Made by a program: the position numbers and the translations under genes
Notes under the pieces: model-generated
Databases searched by the model: none
The model's input: the letters and a program-made list of their open reading frames with translations, nothing else
Told to the model about the DNA's origin: nothing
Part shown: in pieces, positions 1-8,574 of the stretch
Position numbering within the stretch: the first letter of the stretch is position 1
Layout: each line of letters opens with the position of its first letter
Assembly (NCBI GenBank): GCA_017302795.1
Contig: JAFLCB010000003.1
Location: 338,650-402,649 of the forward strand
Reading direction: 5' to 3'
Origin: Deltaproteobacteria bacterium
GTDB lineage: Bacteria; Bdellovibrionota; Bdellovibrionia; Bdellovibrionales; JAMPXM01
DNA length: 64,000 nt

Positions 1-1162
1 ACTGATTGAGGACAAAGTCTTCGCCCTTGTGTTGCACAACCTGGTAAGGGAGCCCCTTGCCGCGGAAAATCAGAATCTCCAGATCCTTGTGAGTTGCGAG
101 GCCGATCGTTAGACCAAGCATCGAGCCTATGATGACCAGTAGATATACGGCGATCCGCGGTGACAGTTGAAACCCCGGCCCGAAACCGGCGCGGTCTTTC
201 AGATTTTGTCCGAGCTCGCGCAAGGTGGTGTAGCGGATGAGGCCGCTGGGTTTTCCTGTTTTTGCCATCACTTCGTCACAGGCATCGACGCATGCAGTAC
301 AAGCGATACACTCAAGCTGGACGCCGCGGCGGATGTCGATCCCGGTCGGACACACTTGAACACAGCGATAGCAGTTGACGCAGTCACCTTGAGTTTGTCC
401 TTGGGCCACGGCACCGCGCCTAGGTTCCCCGCGTTTTTCGTCATAGCCCACAATCATCGAGCGTGAATCCATCAGGACACTTTGGAATCTGCCGTAGGGA
501 CAAGCGATCATGCAGAACTGTTCGCGAAACCAGCCGAAATCAAAAAGGATAATTCCTGTCGAAAAGGCGATGAACAAAAAGCTTGTCCAGTTTTCAGACG
601 GAGAGTGTCGCATCATTTCAGAAAGCTTCTCGGTCCCAACGAAGTAGGCAAGAAAACTGTGCGTGAGGATCAATGAAACGACTGTGAAGACGAGCCACTT
701 GAAACTTTTCTTTGCCAGTTTGGAAGCCGACCAAGGTTTGGCCTGAAGGGCTCGCCTTTCGCCAGCAGGTCCTTCAATCCACTTTTCAATTCGTCGGAAT
801 ACCATTTCGATAAAAACAGTCTGCGGACATGCCCAGCCGCACCAAACTCTGCCCCAAATGGCCGTCACTAGAAAAAGGCCAAATCCCGCAATTGCAAGAA
901 TAAATACAAGAAGGGGAGCGTTGTGCGCCCTTAAGCTTAGTCCAAATATTTCGAATTGCCGGCTACCGACATCTAGAAGAAGGGCTTGGCGTCCGTTGAT
1001 TGTCAGCCAAGGTAGACCTAAGAATATAACCAGCAGGATCGAGTGCACGATTTGGCGACGATTGCGCCAAAGGCCCCGCACTTCTGCGGGGTGTATTTTT
1101 ACTCGCCATCCTTTTTCATCAAAGGAGGCGGGCCGTTCTTCGTGCAGATCCCACTGGCTCAT
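1..1162 (-). CDS. ccoG: CcoG (FixG/RdxA) cbb3 oxidase assembly ferredoxin, C-terminus cut by window edge
   Basis: Membrane iron-sulfur protein needed for assembly of cbb3 cytochrome oxidase; in the family it is linked to copper reduction for the CuB site. The visible 387 residues start with MSQWDLHEERP. They contain a membrane segment at about 40-58, a second at about 83-103 followed by the CcoG motif WCGWACPQ (Cys108, Cys112), further membrane segments, and a ferredoxin-like cluster at about 256-294 with CVNCYRCVQVC, then CIACTACVDAC. The C-terminal Ig-like domain lies outside the window. The start is an ATG at 1162, 13 bp after the ccoP stop, so this is the distal gene of the ccoI-S-NO-Q-P-G operon. 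I am confident of the family. Confidence 0.93.
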   Translation of the reverse strand, partial: MSQWDLHEERPASFDEKGWRVKIHPAEVRGLWRNRRQIVHSILLVIFLGLPWLTINGRQALLLDVGSRQFEIFGLSLRAHNAPLLVFILAIAGFGLFLVTAIWGRVWCGWACPQTVFIEMVFRRIEKWIEGPAGERRALQAKPWSASKLAKKSFKWLVFTVVSLILTHSFLAYFVGTEKLSEMMRHSPSENWTSFLFIAFSTGIILFDFGWFREQFCMIACPYGRFQSVLMDSRSMIVGYDEKRGEPRRGAVAQGQTQGDCVNCYRCVQVCPTGIDIRRGVQLECIACTACVDACDEVMAKTGKPSGLIRYTTLRELGQNLKDRAGFGPGFQLSPRIAVYLLVIIGSMLGLTIGLATHKDLEILIFRGKGLPYQVVQHKGEDFVLNQ

Positions 1163-1175
1163 TCCGATGACCTCG

Positions 1176-1775
1176 TTACTTTATCTCGACACCTTCCGGT
1201 GCTTTCGGATTCGGAGGACTTGTTCCTTTGAACGTAGCGATGAAGGCTGTCAGCTGCGCAATTTCGTCTGCGGGAAGAACTGCGCCCCAGGTGGGCATTC
1301 CCTTTTCAGCGACACCCTCGACAATTACTTTTACAACTCCAGCAGCTTGTCCATCTCCATGAATCCAAAAAGCGTCAGAAAGATTTGGCCCGATTCCGCC
1401 TTCACCGAGATTGCCGTGGCAAGCTGCGCACTTTCCAAGATAGGCGACCTTGCCGGCAGCTTTTGCTGCCTCATCGGTCATAAAGGCTATGGCTTTAGCT
1501 GTCAGATCGTCTGTCGAAGCCGGTGGAGGCGCCAGCTTTTGGATTGCGGCAATATCACTCTCAAGCTCGGCTTCTTGATTAAGGCCCGAGCCGAAATGAA
1601 AGTAGCCGACATAGATCGCTGCAAAAATCATCGTGCCGTAGAATGTAACCAGCCACCACTTTGGCAGTGGATGATCAAACTCTTGGATTCCATCATAGTT
1701 GTGGTTCAACAAAATCGCTTTTTCTGATTCAAAGATCAGATTTTTTCCAGATTCGTTTTCTGTTTCTTTGCTCAT
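1176..1775 (-). CDS. ccoP: CcoP-like c-type cytochrome subunit with a single haem motif
   Basis: Electron-entry subunit of cbb3 oxidase. The 199 residues show a cytoplasmic N-terminus with the CcoP signature region YDGIQEFDHPLPKWW at about 28-42, one membrane anchor at about 42-60, and one periplasmic cytochrome c domain with CAACH at residues 116-120 and a distal Met candidate in the KGMPTWG segment. Classical CcoP is about 300 residues and carries two CXXCH haem sites; here the second cytochrome domain is absent. The start codon overlaps the ccoQ stop (ATGA), indicating translational coupling. Family identity is firm. Whether the missing haem is ancestral or a loss cannot be told from this sequence. 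Confidence 0.9.
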   Translation of the reverse strand: MSKETENESGKNLIFESEKAILLNHNYDGIQEFDHPLPKWWLVTFYGTMIFAAIYVGYFHFGSGLNQEAELESDIAAIQKLAPPPASTDDLTAKAIAFMTDEAAKAAGKVAYLGKCAACHGNLGEGGIGPNLSDAFWIHGDGQAAGVVKVIVEGVAEKGMPTWGAVLPADEIAQLTAFIATFKGTSPPNPKAPEGVEIK

Positions 1776-1957
1776 TGATTTTGCTCCTGTTCTTCATGAG
1801 GGTGCGACAATGCTAACTGCGATAGCTCGTTGATTTTTTCTGTGCTCAATACTCGATAAGCCCAGAACGCGATCAAAAGAAACGCGAAGAAAAAAATCAT
1901 CAAGGCCGTGATCGTAAGAATCGGCATTGGAAATTGAGTTACTGCGAGTTGTTTCAT
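1772..1957 (-). CDS. ccoQ: CcoQ/FixQ-like small membrane subunit
   Basis: A 61-residue protein with one membrane segment at about residues 13-34 (ILTITALMIFFFAFLLIAFW) and a charged, Glu/Gln-rich cytoplasmic tail. Size, topology and position between ccoNO and ccoP match CcoQ, which stabilises the cbb3 complex. Its start codon touches the end of ccoNO and its stop overlaps the ccoP start. Sequence conservation in CcoQ is low, so the assignment depends largely on context. Confidence 0.8.
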   Translation of the reverse strand: MKQLAVTQFPMPILTITALMIFFFAFLLIAFWAYRVLSTEKINELSQLALSHPHEEQEQNQ

Positions 1958-4152
1958 TACTTAGCCTCCGAGCTAGCTGCTGGGACGTTGGCAGCAGGGT
2001 CCTTCGCTACCGGGCGACCAAGTTTCTGAAGGTAGGCAATAACCGCGATGATCTGGCGCTCTTCCAATTTCGGAAGACCTGAATCCTTATCAAGTCCTGC
2101 GGCGATTTGTTTCGCTTGGTTGCGAGCATCGGTCACTGCATTTTTGACGTCGTCGTCAGTGTACGGGACACCAAGCGCCTTCATGACAGAAAACTTCTTT
2201 TCGAGAATATCAAAGTCAGTCTTCTTATCAAAAAGCCATGGGTACGCAGGCATGATTGATTGCTCAACCACCGAGCGCGGGTCAAGCATATGTCGGTAGT
2301 GCCAGAGGTCAGGATACTTGTTGCTTAGTCGCGCAAGGTCCGGCCCCGTGCGTTTTGATCCCCATTGGAAAGGTCGATCAAACTGTGAATCTTCCAGTTT
2401 CGATGCGGCTCCATAACGAAGCACTTCCCATGAATTGTGTCGGATCATTTGCGAGTGGCAAACGTAGCATCCTTCCTTCACGTAGATATCGCGACCTGCA
2501 AGCTCGAGAGCTGTATATGGCGATACCGTGGCTTCTTCTTTCACGTAGCTATGCGCAGTCAACGTAGGAACGATTTCGATAACCGATCCAACCAAAATCG
2601 AAACCAATATGAGAACTGAAAATGGAGCGGCCAGTCCTTCTAGCCGACGGTGCCAAGGAGTTCCAGGAGCAGCCGCGACTGCCGCGGAAGCGGAAAGTGG
2701 TGGTGCAGCGTATTCGACTTCCGACTGCGACGCCGGTGCTGCTTTGATTGTTTTATAGAGATTGTAGAACATGATGAAGTAGCCGACGAGATACAGCGTT
2801 CCGCCAACTGCGCGGACCCAATAGAGTGGAACGATTCGGGTCACTGTTTCGACAAAGTCAGGATAAACGAGGCGACCTGATTCATCCAGGGCGCGCCACA
2901 TCAAGCCTTGGGTGACGCCCGCGGTCCACATCGAAATGATGTAAATTAAAATTCCAATTGTTGAAATCCAAAAGTGTTGGGTCGCAAGTTTGTTGCTATA
3001 AAGATTTGTATTCCACAATTTCGGTACAAGGTAATAGAGCATCCCGAACGTCATGAATCCGTTCCAGCCAAGTGTACCGCCATGAACGTGGGCAATGATC
3101 CAATCCGTGTAGTGCGCAAGCGAACTTACAGACTTGATCGAAAGCATTGGGCCTTCGAATGTCGACATACCGTAAAAGGTGATGGCGACGACGAAGAACT
3201 TTAAAATCGGTTCAGTTCGAACTCGATCCCAAGCACCGCGCAAAGTTAAAAGACCGTTGATCATGCCGCCCCAGCTTGGGGCCCAAAGCATTACCGAAAA
3301 CACAACGCCGAGGGTTTGCGCCCAGTTTGGTAGTGCTGTGTAGAGCAAATGGTGAGGACCGGCCCAGATATAAATAAAGACGAGCGACCAGAAATGGACA
3401 ATCGAAAGTCGGTAGCTGTAAATTGGGCGATTGATCGCCTTAGGGATGAAGAAGTACATCAGTCCTAAAAACGGTGTCGTTAGGAAAAACGCCACGGCAT
3501 TGTGGCCATACCACCACTGCACGAGAGCATCTTGCACGCCCGCGTAGACCGGATAGCTTTGCCACATCGAAACCGGAATTTCGATCGAGTTCACGATGTG
3601 AAGCACAGCCACCGTAATAATTGTCGCAATGTAAAACCAAAGTGCGACGTAAAGATGGCGCTCACGACGCCGCGCTAATGTGGCAAAGAAGTTCAAAGCG
3701 AAAACCACCCAAACTATCGCGATGGCCAAGTCAATCGGCCATTCAAGTTCGGCGTATTCTTTGCCTTGGGTCAGCCCAAGGGGAATCGTGACTGCAGCAG
3801 CGACGATGATCAACTGCCAGCCCCAGAAGTGAATCTTGCTTAGCAGATCATTTGCCATGCGGGTCTTTAGCAGCCTTTGAGTAGAGTAATAGACCCCAGC
3901 GAAAACCGCATTTCCAGCAAATGCAAAAATAGCAGCGTTGGTGTGAAGCGGACGGAGTTTAGAAAACGTCAACCAACTTAAGTTGAAGTTCAATCTCCAA
4001 TCAGCCATCTGCAAGGCTGCAATGACACCGACAAGAAAGGCAATTCCGCCCCAAAGAATCGTGGCCAGCACGAATTTCTTTACGATGTCATCGTCGTACT
4101 TAAATTTTTCGACCGCCGTGTTTTTCCCTACGGCAGAGTTGCTTGAGCTCAT
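1957..4152 (-). CDS. ccoNO: CcoN-CcoO fusion: cbb3 oxidase catalytic subunit joined to the monohaem cytochrome subunit
   Basis: Catalytic core of the high-affinity terminal oxidase in the inner membrane; reduces O2 to water and pumps protons. The 731 residues contain a CcoN part (about 1-475) with a dozen hydrophobic segments and the haem-copper motifs WWYGHNAVAFFLT, GPHHLLY and AHVHGGTLGWNG that hold the haem b, haem b3 and CuB histidines. An Ala/Pro-rich linker (about 480-500) leads to a CcoO part with a membrane anchor near 515-535 and the cytochrome c motif GCYVCHSQMIRH (Cys562, Cys565, His566). In most bacteria these are two genes. The start overlaps the ccoS stop by 4 bp (ATGA). Confidence 0.95.
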   Translation of the reverse strand: MSSSNSAVGKNTAVEKFKYDDDIVKKFVLATILWGGIAFLVGVIAALQMADWRLNFNLSWLTFSKLRPLHTNAAIFAFAGNAVFAGVYYSTQRLLKTRMANDLLSKIHFWGWQLIIVAAAVTIPLGLTQGKEYAELEWPIDLAIAIVWVVFALNFFATLARRRERHLYVALWFYIATIITVAVLHIVNSIEIPVSMWQSYPVYAGVQDALVQWWYGHNAVAFFLTTPFLGLMYFFIPKAINRPIYSYRLSIVHFWSLVFIYIWAGPHHLLYTALPNWAQTLGVVFSVMLWAPSWGGMINGLLTLRGAWDRVRTEPILKFFVVAITFYGMSTFEGPMLSIKSVSSLAHYTDWIIAHVHGGTLGWNGFMTFGMLYYLVPKLWNTNLYSNKLATQHFWISTIGILIYIISMWTAGVTQGLMWRALDESGRLVYPDFVETVTRIVPLYWVRAVGGTLYLVGYFIMFYNLYKTIKAAPASQSEVEYAAPPLSASAAVAAAPGTPWHRRLEGLAAPFSVLILVSILVGSVIEIVPTLTAHSYVKEEATVSPYTALELAGRDIYVKEGCYVCHSQMIRHNSWEVLRYGAASKLEDSQFDRPFQWGSKRTGPDLARLSNKYPDLWHYRHMLDPRSVVEQSIMPAYPWLFDKKTDFDILEKKFSVMKALGVPYTDDDVKNAVTDARNQAKQIAAGLDKDSGLPKLEERQIIAVIAYLQKLGRPVAKDPAANVPAASSEAK

Positions 4153-4328
4153 GATGGGTCTCCTGTGACTTCGCTTTCGTTTTGTGATTTTGGTGCATCA
4201 AATAATATTCGACGGGCAGGCGTTTCCACATCGTCGTACTGTCCTGATCTTACGGCCAAGATAAAGGCCAGGGCAAAGCTTCCGGCAAGCAGAATCGAAA
4301 TAGGCAGTAGAATTTCGATGATACTCAT
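4149..4328 (-). CDS. ccoS: CcoS-like small cbb3 maturation protein
   Basis: A 59-residue protein, MSIIEILLPISILLAGSFAL..., with one membrane segment at residues 5-27 followed by the motif SGQYDDVETPARRILFD, which is the CcoS signature (G-Q-[FY]-D-D-x-x-[TS]-P-x-x-R-[IM]-L). CcoS is required to insert cofactors into CcoN. The ATG at 4328 is preferred over an upstream in-frame codon because AGAGGA lies 6 nt before it and because it overlaps the ccoI stop as ATGA. The gene also overlaps the ccoNO start by 4 bp, so ccoI-S-NO are likely translationally coupled. Confidence 0.88.
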   Translation of the reverse strand: MSIIEILLPISILLAGSFALAFILAVRSGQYDDVETPARRILFDAPKSQNESEVTGDPS

Positions 4329-6736
4329 AGGATCCTCTTTTTCTGTTTGGTTTTTTTGCTTATAGATTTGTCGCGCAACATTTGCCACGTCGTCAACGTG
4401 ACGATCAGCCCCGAGGTCGGCATCAAGATGGCCGCAATCAACGGAGTAATTGTTCCAGAAACAGCCAAAACCGCTGCGAGTACGTTGATGGATGCCGAAA
4501 GCAGCAGAGTCGCAATCAAAGTCTGATGAAGTTTCCTAGCAAGAAGAAATGCAAAGCTGACCGGTGCGACGGAATCGACCACGAGTACAGCATCGGCAGA
4601 TTCGAGACATACCGAGAGATCACCTTTTACTGCGATGGAGGCGAAAGATCGCTTCAAGGCTTCGGCATCATTTGCCCCGTCACCAATCATCAAACTATCT
4701 GACTCCAAGGCATGCTTTCCGATGTAGTCGGCTTTCGCTTTTGGCGTAAGCTCGCTAACGCCCGTATCTGGCGCAAGCTTTAAGGTCTGGAGAAGGTTTG
4801 TAACGGCCCCTGCTTGGTCGCCGGAGAGGATCCGAACTTTTAGCTTTAATCGAGACTGAAGACTGCGAACGGTTTCCGCCACAGAGGGACGAAGCTCGTC
4901 CTGCAGCGAAAAAGTCGCAAGAAGTTGCTGATTGAAATCGATGTCGAGGTCAGCCCCCGGTCTGGGCTTTGAGACAAAAAGTGAAACGGTGTTGCTTTGA
5001 TTGTCAGAGGATATCTGCGGTTCCACTTGAGTGTTTGATTCGAGACTAAAGATATCGGTGGCTGTACGGACTTCCACGCCAATTTGGTGCCCGCCTCGAA
5101 ACAACGGTAATGTCGTAGACTGGAAACTGCGTTTTTCAATTCCCTGACTTTTTGCGAACGCACAAATGGCGCGCGCGATGGGGTGAAACTGCTCGGCTTC
5201 CATCCCCGAGGCAATGGCAAGAGCTTCGGAGTCACTTAAGTCTCCGTAGGTTCGCAGGGAAGTCACAGCCATTCTTCCGGTTGTGAGTGTTCCGGTCTTA
5301 TCAAAAAAAACGGTGGTGATCCGCTTTAGCTTTTGCAAAAAACTTGGCTCCCGGACAATCAGCCCCACTTCGGCAAGGCGGTTCATAACGATCGACTCGG
5401 CCAGTGGTATGCCTATCCCAAAAACACACGGGCATGCTGCAAGCAGCAAAGTCAGTGCGCGAATCCAGCCTGATGGTCCAGTGCTAAAACCCGTCGTAAG
5501 TTCGATGGCAATCAAAAGTCCCGCCAAGGTCAGGACGATGATAGTAAATATTTGGCCGACATGATCGGAAACTTCAGAAAGACCTTTTCGTTCACGTTTT
5601 CCCTCGCGCCAATCACGGAGTAGTGTTGCGACTCGAGAGTCTCTGACTCCACCCGCAGCGATTAGGTCGGCCGTTTCAGAAATGAGAAGCGATCCCGCTG
5701 CCAGAGCTTCGCCAAACGCGGGTCGATAAGGCCGACTTTCTCCGGTTAAAACGGAAATATCCCATTGCGAGCTAAGCGATTGGGACCTGGCATCTACCGG
5801 AAGGCGCTGACCCGCTGTAAGGGAAATAGCCATTCCGCTTTTTATGCGATCAGGCAAAATCTGTTCTTGTGTCGCTGTGTTCCTGACAGTTTGTAGAAGC
5901 CAATTCGGCACGATGTCGACAGATGCGAATTTACGTTTCAAAAAATCCAACGCTGACCGTGAGGATTGAAGTAAGAAAACGAGCATGGCGACGGAATCGA
6001 AGTAGAGAAGGTCGCGACCGGTGAATAGTCCTACCGCACCGGCCGTAAAGCCAGAGATCACGGCCAAAGAAATTGGGACGTCGAGGGAAACACGTTTGGT
6101 AAGAACTGCGCGCCAAGAATTTGTGTAAAGCGGCCAGGCGCCCCAAGTGACGATAGGGATCGCTAATGCGCCCATCAGCCAGCGAAACATCGTGCCAAGA
6201 TCGCCGTCTGCTCCGCCGTAAAGTGAGATCGAAAGCAGCATGATATTGCCAGTTAATGCACCGAGAACGCCAGTGCGAATCAGGCTCCGTCGCAGGTTTC
6301 TGCGCTCGAGGTTTTCATACTGAGATTGTGCAGCTACCGGCTCGGCTGTGAAGCCGAGCTTGTGAATAAGTCGGGCTATATCAGCGAACTTAGCGCCGTC
6401 ACGTCGAGCCACTGTCACGATCGACCGGTTAATGTTGACGCGTGACCATGCGACATCTTTTGAGACAGTTTCTAGTCGATCGAGAATCCAAACACAGGCT
6501 GTGCAGCTGAGGTCTACGACATAAAATTCGATCCGTTGCCCATCCGGCGAGACCGCGCCTAGGTTTTCGGCTAGGTCGAGGGACCGAAAGTCGCGGTCTT
6601 GTAATTTTACGTCGACGGGCTTAAGCGGCACGTCGTTCGAGATTTCATAAAATTCGCTCTGCCCATTTCTTAGAAGAAAATCATGAACCATTTCGCAGCC
6701 GTCGCAGCAAAAGTCGCCAGACCTGCGGGGCGGCAC
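4325..6736 (-). CDS. ccoI: CcoI/FixI copper-transporting P1B-ATPase for cbb3 assembly (true start upstream of 6736)
   Basis: Inner-membrane copper exporter that supplies Cu for CcoN. From the GTG at 6736 there are 803 residues: an N-terminal FCCDGCEMVHDFLL metal-binding stretch, a heavy-metal domain with CTAC (Cys78, Cys81), membrane helices from about 130, the ion-binding CPC at 435-437, the phosphorylated Asp479 in DKTGTLT, and the hinge GDGANDAEA. CcoI proteins begin with a CxxCG pair ahead of the FCC motif, and here that pair (Cys-Leu-His-Cys-Gly) is encoded in frame at about 6757-6743, upstream of the GTG. The frame stays open to a TAA at 6856 but offers no ATG, GTG or TTG upstream, only CTG, ATC or ATA. 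Family certain, start uncertain. Confidence 0.92.
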   Translation of the reverse strand: MPPRRSGDFCCDGCEMVHDFLLRNGQSEFYEISNDVPLKPVDVKLQDRDFRSLDLAENLGAVSPDGQRIEFYVVDLSCTACVWILDRLETVSKDVAWSRVNINRSIVTVARRDGAKFADIARLIHKLGFTAEPVAAQSQYENLERRNLRRSLIRTGVLGALTGNIMLLSISLYGGADGDLGTMFRWLMGALAIPIVTWGAWPLYTNSWRAVLTKRVSLDVPISLAVISGFTAGAVGLFTGRDLLYFDSVAMLVFLLQSSRSALDFLKRKFASVDIVPNWLLQTVRNTATQEQILPDRIKSGMAISLTAGQRLPVDARSQSLSSQWDISVLTGESRPYRPAFGEALAAGSLLISETADLIAAGGVRDSRVATLLRDWREGKRERKGLSEVSDHVGQIFTIIVLTLAGLLIAIELTTGFSTGPSGWIRALTLLLAACPCVFGIGIPLAESIVMNRLAEVGLIVREPSFLQKLKRITTVFFDKTGTLTTGRMAVTSLRTYGDLSDSEALAIASGMEAEQFHPIARAICAFAKSQGIEKRSFQSTTLPLFRGGHQIGVEVRTATDIFSLESNTQVEPQISSDNQSNTVSLFVSKPRPGADLDIDFNQQLLATFSLQDELRPSVAETVRSLQSRLKLKVRILSGDQAGAVTNLLQTLKLAPDTGVSELTPKAKADYIGKHALESDSLMIGDGANDAEALKRSFASIAVKGDLSVCLESADAVLVVDSVAPVSFAFLLARKLHQTLIATLLLSASINVLAAVLAVSGTITPLIAAILMPTSGLIVTLTTWQMLRDKSISKKTKQKKRIL

Positions 6737-6856
6737 CGCTGTGCCACAGTGTAAGCAGCGGAAAGCCAGAGGAGCTTGAGTTGTGGAAAATCCAGCTTGA
6801 GTCGTGATGCCCGTACCTGTTTCTTGTGCCGTACTAAAACGCTGTATCTTAACTTA

Positions 6857-7134
6857 GTCGTTTTGTTCACGCTACTATGTTTGTTCTGTTGGTTAGCAAC
6901 AGGTGTGCCCCGCTCTGCCGCTGGCTTTGGCCAGAGGATTCGATGTGCCGAAAATGCCGTGACGTTATGTCCCGTGGGGCGCGAGCGAGATCGAGACTTA
7001 TCGACTCATTAACGACGCTCTTGTGGGTCAATTAAGAGGTGGTTAGGTGGCACGTTCATTGATTGGCATTCATTAGGATCGTGTTAATACTAGGTTCGAA
7101 ATATCGATAAATCGTCCAAGGAAGTTTACCCGGC
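6857..7134. other. Divergent intergenic region between ccoI and the sigma-54 response regulator
   Basis: This region separates the minus-strand cbb3 operon from the plus-strand regulator and must hold both promoters. I see no credible gene. I looked for an FNR-like TTGAT-N4-ATCAA site for the oxidase and saw no good match. A possible sigma-54 element facing the regulator is listed separately. Confidence 0.5.
7048..7063 (+). promoter_or_regulatory. Candidate sigma-54 (-24/-12) promoter
   Basis: TGGCACG-N4-TTGAT, 72 bp before the start of the sigma-54-activator gene. The -24 half matches the consensus TGGCACG exactly and the spacing is right, but the -12 half has GA where the consensus has GC, which usually weakens binding. 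It could be an autoregulated promoter or a chance match. Confidence 0.35.
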
Positions 7135-8574
7135 ATGGATTCTCAAAAGCGAAAAGCTCTCGTCATCGATGACGACAACGAAATGCGTTCAATGGTTTCG
7201 GATTTTCTGGTCTCGCGTGGATTTGAAGTTGCTCAGTCTCCGAATGCTGTGGACGCAATTGATCGAATGACTCGCGGCGATTTCGCCGAAGCCGGCGTGG
7301 ATGACCCTTGTTACAATCTGGACGTCATTGTCAGCGATCTCAATATGCCAGATATGTCAGGCATCGAGTTCATCGAAAAAATTAAAAAAGTGCCCACGGA
7401 TGTTCCAATTATTTTGGTCACGGCTTTTGGCTCTATCGAAACAGCTATCGAAGCGATTCGAAAAGGAGCGTATGACTATACGACGAAGCCATTTAAGCTT
7501 TCTGAATTCGGAGTCACGGTTGACCGTGCAGCGACCTACCGGGCGCTTCGAAAAGAAAACGTAAGCCTCAGAAAAGTAGCAAACGAACAAACCTCATTTG
7601 GTCAGATTATAGGCAAATCTCCTGGCATGCGGGAAGTTTTTGATCTAATCACCCGAGTTGCTGATGCGTCGGCGTCGGTTCTGATTGTCGGGGAAAGCGG
7701 AACAGGGAAAGAGCGTGTTGCACGTGCGATCCACGACCAAGGCGTTCGCCGTGGTAAACGTTTTGTCGCAATTAATTGTACTGCGATTCCTGACACGCTT
7801 CTCGAAAGCGAGCTTTTCGGTCACGCAAAGGGGGCCTTTACCGGTGCAATTTCGAGAAAGCGCGGCTTATTCGAAGAAGCTGAAGGTGGCACTGTGTTTC
7901 TGGACGAAATCGGTGACATGGATCTTGGCCTGCAAGCCAAACTCCTTCGCGTGCTGCAAGAGCGAAAGATTCGCGCCGTAGGTGAAAACTTTGACCGCGA
8001 TATTGATGTGCGTATTATCGCCGCCAGCCACAAGGATCTGAAAAAGGCGATAAAAAATGGCAGTTTTCGTGAGGACCTTTATTATCGTCTAGCGGTCATC
8101 CCGATTGTTATTCCACCGCTTCGGCACCGCCGCGAAGATATCCCGCTTTTGGCTCATCACTTCCTGAAAAAGTACGCGCGATTGAATAGCTCTCAGGTGG
8201 GATCGATTTCGTCGGATGCAATGTCATCGTTGATGTCGATGCCTTGGGAAGGAAACGTGCGTGAACTTGAAAACCTCATCGAACGCACCGTCGTTCTTTG
8301 TCGAGGGAAAGAAATTACGATCAAAGACCTACCGCATGGTTCGAAAAGTGATGCCGAAAGCTTTTTTGAAGGTGAGCTAGCGGGCGGAACATTTCCTACC
8401 CTCGAGGACCTCGAGCGTCGCTATATGAAGTTGGTGTTAGATAAGACAGGCGGCCGAAAAGAAAAAGCGGCACAGATCTTAGGGATCAATCGTCGGACAC
8501 TTTATCGTAAAGAGAGAGACTATGGGTTCGTCACGGCAGATTCTGCAGAAGCCAATGACGACGATCTGAGCTGA
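7135..8574 (+). CDS. NtrC-family sigma-54-dependent response regulator
   Basis: A 479-residue transcription activator. The receiver domain (about 8-130) has the acidic pair in VIDDDNE and the phosphoacceptor Asp68 in IVSDLNMPDMSG. The AAA+ domain has Walker A GESGTGKE at 186-193, the sigma-54 contact loop GAFTGA at 233-238 and the sensor region DIDVRIIAASHKDL. A Fis-type helix-turn-helix ends the protein (AAQILGINRRTLYRKERDYG). The gene converges on a PAS histidine kinase and the two coding regions overlap by 55 bp, which suggests a cognate pair. The target genes are not evident; the cbb3 operon next door is one candidate. There is an unusual insertion of about 10 residues in the receiver before the phosphoacceptor strand (AEAGVDDPCYN). 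Confidence 0.93.
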   Translation: MDSQKRKALVIDDDNEMRSMVSDFLVSRGFEVAQSPNAVDAIDRMTRGDFAEAGVDDPCYNLDVIVSDLNMPDMSGIEFIEKIKKVPTDVPIILVTAFGSIETAIEAIRKGAYDYTTKPFKLSEFGVTVDRAATYRALRKENVSLRKVANEQTSFGQIIGKSPGMREVFDLITRVADASASVLIVGESGTGKERVARAIHDQGVRRGKRFVAINCTAIPDTLLESELFGHAKGAFTGAISRKRGLFEEAEGGTVFLDEIGDMDLGLQAKLLRVLQERKIRAVGENFDRDIDVRIIAASHKDLKKAIKNGSFREDLYYRLAVIPIVIPPLRHRREDIPLLAHHFLKKYARLNSSQVGSISSDAMSSLMSMPWEGNVRELENLIERTVVLCRGKEITIKDLPHGSKSDAESFFEGELAGGTFPTLEDLERRYMKLVLDKTGGRKEKAAQILGINRRTLYRKERDYGFVTADSAEANDDDLS

